64,000 nucleotides of DNA, taken from an uncultured Bacteroidales bacterium (GTDB lineage Bacteria; Bacteroidota; Bacteroidia; Bacteroidales; P3). Position 1 is the first letter of the stretch. Every line of letters begins with the position of its first letter. Below the pieces are notes generated by a model. The model searched no databases, was not told the origin of the DNA, and saw only the letters and a list, made by a program, of their open reading frames with translations. Where the stretch lies: assembly GCA_900314725.1 (NCBI GenBank), contig OMWJ01000013.1, positions 1-64,000 of the forward strand, in the 5' to 3' direction. Below are positions 61,612 to 64,000 of the stretch, piece after piece. Both the position numbers and the translations under genes were made by a program.

Positions 61612-62172
61612 ATGAAAAAATTCTGTCTTAAACTATTTGTTGCAGTATTTGTCTGCATTCTTTTTTCAAGTTGTTCTTTTCTGAAAAGGATAAACAGTTC
61701 AAATACAACTAAACCGAAAACAGAAAAACCAAGCGACAACTCTTCAATAAACACCACCAACAACGATGTCTATGCTAACTCCATGAAAGAGTTGAAAAGC
61801 TATGGCTCTTCTTTGACTGATTATTGCATCACATGGGTAGGTACTCCTTACCGTTCTGGAGGAACTACAAAAAAAGGTGTTGATTGTTCAGGATTTGTAG
61901 GCAATGTGTATAAAGATGTATATAATATTACTCTTCCAAGACGCAGTGCTGATATGCAAAAAGCCGTTACCATTCTTAGCGACAAAAATAAAATGAAAGA
62001 AGGTGATTTGGTTTTCTTTGGGAAAGGTAAAGTAAATCATGTAGGAATATTTCTTCGTAACGACAGATTTATTCATGCCTCAACATCTAAAGGAGTCATC
62101 GTTTCATCTTTGGAGGAAAAATACTGGAAAGATAAATTCCATTCTTGTGGTCATCATCCTGACAGAAAGTAA
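61612..62172 (+). CDS. NlpC/P60-family lipoprotein (cell-wall hydrolase)
   Basis: 186 residues. A lipoprotein signal (FVCILFSSC, Cys21) and a Ser/Thr/Asn-rich linker are followed by one NlpC/P60 domain: WVGTPYRSGGTTKKGVDCSGF has the catalytic Cys, and KVNHVGIFLRNDRFIHAST the catalytic His and its supporting residues. It cleaves peptide stems of peptidoglycan, for example D-Glu-meso-DAP bonds, from the inner face of the outer membrane. The gene is 10 bp after rfbD. Confidence 0.9.
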   Translation: MKKFCLKLFVAVFVCILFSSCSFLKRINSSNTTKPKTEKPSDNSSINTTNNDVYANSMKELKSYGSSLTDYCITWVGTPYRSGGTTKKGVDCSGFVGNVYKDVYNITLPRRSADMQKAVTILSDKNKMKEGDLVFFGKGKVNHVGIFLRNDRFIHASTSKGVIVSSLEEKYWKDKFHSCGHHPDRK

Positions 62173-62234
62173 TTAAGTTCCCAAAAACACGAAACAAAAG
62201 AGAATAGTCAAACAGAACATAATACGCAAAAGAA

Positions 62235-64000
62235 ATGTTTAAGACTTTTCCTTTTTACAAGCAGTTGGATGCAATGGATTGCGGAGCAACGTGTTTGAGG
62301 ATGATTGCAAAATACTATGGCAAGAACTACTCTTTAGACACTTTGCGACAAAAGAGTTTCATTTCCAGAGAAGGAGCAAGCATGCTTGGCCTAAGTGAAG
62401 CGGCTGAAAGCATTGGCTTTCGTTCTTTGGGAATAAGAGCAACACTGAAAACACTCTCCGAAGCACCTCTTCCTTGTATTGTCCATTGGAAGCAAAAACA
62501 TTTCGTTGTCGTCTATGATATTCATCTGACAAAACAAAACAAAAAAATATTAGAATCAGAAAATAATATAAATTCTGAAAGTCTCAAGGGCTACATTAAA
62601 GTTGCCGACCCAGCAAATGGCAGAATAAAATACAGCATAAAAGAGTTCCTCTCTGGTTGGCTAAGCAACAAAAAAGATAATAAAGACGAAGGAATAGCAT
62701 TACTTTTAGAACCTCGCCCCGACTTTTATTCCCAAAAAGATGAAAAGGTTTCCAAAACTAAATTCTCTTTCATCTTAAAATATCTCTTGCCTTACAAAGC
62801 ACTCATCCTGCAATTGTTTTTGGGAATGCTTTTGGGAACTCTACTTCAATTAATTTTTCCTTTCTTAACCCAAAGTATTGTAGATTATGGTATAAGTAAT
62901 AACAACCTCAACTTTGTTGTTCTCATCCTTATAGCTCAACTAACTTTATACATCTCTCAAACTGCGGTGGAATTTATCCGCAGTTGGATACTTTTACATA
63001 TAAGTACAAGAATAAATATTTCCATCATTTCTGATTTTCTTATCAAATTGATGAAACTCCCTATAGGTTTCTTTGACACAAAGATGATTGGTGATATTAT
63101 GCAAAGGATAGGCGATCACAGCAGAATACAAAACTTCCTTACAGCCTCCACTCTCAATACTCTTTTTTCTATGGTTAATCTAATAGTCTTCACCTGCGTT
63201 CTGGCTTTCTATAGTTTAAAACTACTGTTTATATTTCTTTTTGCAAGCGGACTTTACATTCTTTGGATAGTTGTATTCTTAAAAAAGAGAAAAGAGTTAG
63301 ACTACAAACGATTTGCTTTAGCCTCCAATGAGCAGAGCAACATCTATCAACTGATAACCGGAATGCAGGATATAAAACTCAACAACTCTGAAAAACAAAA
63401 ACGATGGGAATGGGAAAATATTCAAGCAAGTTTGTTTAAGGTCAGCATAAAAGGATTAGCCCTTAGTCAATATCAATCAACGGGAGCATTCTTCATCAAC
63501 GAAACAAAAAACATACTAATCTCTTTCTTTTCTGCTCAAGCTGTGATAAACGGAGATATGACTTTAGGAATGATGATGGCTGTAAGTTATATAATGGGAC
63601 ATCTTAACAGTCCCATAAACCAAATGATAGGTTTTATTCAATCAGCCCAAGATGCTAAGATAAGTATGGAACGTTTAGGAGAAATACACAACAGAGACGA
63701 TGAAGAAAAACCTTCAGACAACAAAATCAATACTGTCCCTGAAGATAAAACAATACATATAAAAAAACTTTCTTTCAGATATAATCCTCTAAGCGAAGAT
63801 GTCTTAAAAGATATTAACCTCACAATTCCACAGGGCAAAATAACTGCAATAGTTGGTATGAGTGGAAGTGGAAAGACTACTCTTGTAAAGCTTCTTTTAG
63901 GTTTTTATCCTATTTCACAAGGCGAGATAAACATTGCTACCTCTCCCCTTTCTTCCATTAGCAACAGAACTTGGCGAGCAAGATGTGGAGCAGTTATGCA
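62235..64000 (+). CDS. Peptidase-containing ABC exporter, 3' end beyond the window
   Basis: 588 codons visible, open to the right edge. A C39 peptidase domain comes first: QLDAMDCGATCLRMIAKYYG with the catalytic Cys (residue 16), then QKHFVVVYD with the His and VADPANG with the Asp. Membrane segments follow (about 180-470), and an ABC ATPase begins with KLSFRY. The Walker A VGMSGSGKTTLVKLLL is present; the rest is cut off. Such proteins cleave a double-glycine leader and export the mature peptide or protein. No partner peptide or accessory gene is seen within the window; it may lie beyond the edge. The gap to the NlpC/P60 gene is 62 bp. Confidence 0.9.
   Translation, partial: MFKTFPFYKQLDAMDCGATCLRMIAKYYGKNYSLDTLRQKSFISREGASMLGLSEAAESIGFRSLGIRATLKTLSEAPLPCIVHWKQKHFVVVYDIHLTKQNKKILESENNINSESLKGYIKVADPANGRIKYSIKEFLSGWLSNKKDNKDEGIALLLEPRPDFYSQKDEKVSKTKFSFILKYLLPYKALILQLFLGMLLGTLLQLIFPFLTQSIVDYGISNNNLNFVVLILIAQLTLYISQTAVEFIRSWILLHISTRINISIISDFLIKLMKLPIGFFDTKMIGDIMQRIGDHSRIQNFLTASTLNTLFSMVNLIVFTCVLAFYSLKLLFIFLFASGLYILWIVVFLKKRKELDYKRFALASNEQSNIYQLITGMQDIKLNNSEKQKRWEWENIQASLFKVSIKGLALSQYQSTGAFFINETKNILISFFSAQAVINGDMTLGMMMAVSYIMGHLNSPINQMIGFIQSAQDAKISMERLGEIHNRDDEEKPSDNKINTVPEDKTIHIKKLSFRYNPLSEDVLKDINLTIPQGKITAIVGMSGSGKTTLVKLLLGFYPISQGEINIATSPLSSISNRTWRARCGAVM

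Overview
The window reads as an AT-rich, anaerobic member of the Bacteroidales (Bacteroidota). Evidence: several promoters fit the Bacteroidota pattern TTTG-N19/20-TAnnTTTG; there are two type IX secretion (T9SS) C-terminal tails, a gingipain-type C25 protease, DUF4199, DUF5686, DUF4838 and GWxTD proteins; and HydF implies an [FeFe] hydrogenase. No CRISPR array, tRNA gene or transposase gene was found.

Left part (1-22.5 kb, almost all minus strand). A consensus promoter at 158-189 fires leftward into a structured leader that may precede an rRNA operon beyond the edge. Next come signs of gene decay: a headless AAA-type ATPase bounded by two 44-bp palindromes, a dead medium-chain dehydrogenase, a truncated leucine-rich-repeat surface protein and a frameshifted nucleotidyltransferase. 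Intact genes among them are a C39-like lipoprotein, kbl, a glycosyltransferase with a GWxTD protein, a TPR protein with secG, and an OmpA-like porin. The largest item is an 11.2-kb T9SS adhesin with adhesin-like and FN3 domains followed by about 42 two-cysteine repeats. Its frame is broken three times, each time at internal repeats.

Middle part (22.7-52 kb). A coiled-coil lipoprotein, two DUF4199 membrane proteins and a DUF4838 protein are followed by a seven-gene operon (27.2-36.8 kb): RelA/SpoT, a DUF5686 outer-membrane protein, a nucleotidyltransferase/ATP-grasp fusion, a CDP-alcohol phosphotransferase, a flippase-like membrane protein, a HAD protein and a thioredoxin lipoprotein. The middle four look like a pathway that activates and attaches an unusual lipid headgroup; this is the best candidate for an undescribed system. 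A C25 protease follows that carries the same two-cysteine repeat as the giant adhesin. Then come an orphan binding protein, a deoxyhypusine-synthase-like enzyme, tpiA, prmA, and the operon guaB - two parvulin-type chaperones - MoxR - a secreted protein.

Right part (52-64 kb). hydF and tadA read left; a thioesterase, a U32 peptidase-family protein and a PHP phosphatase read right; then a membrane protein of unknown function, mscL, and a run of glnS, an outer-membrane barrel, rfbD, an NlpC/P60 lipoprotein and a peptidase-containing ABC exporter that runs off the right edge.

A family of AAGACTTAGT-type hairpins recurs in four intergenic spaces and probably serves as terminators. All functions are inferred from sequence motifs read by eye; no database search was run.
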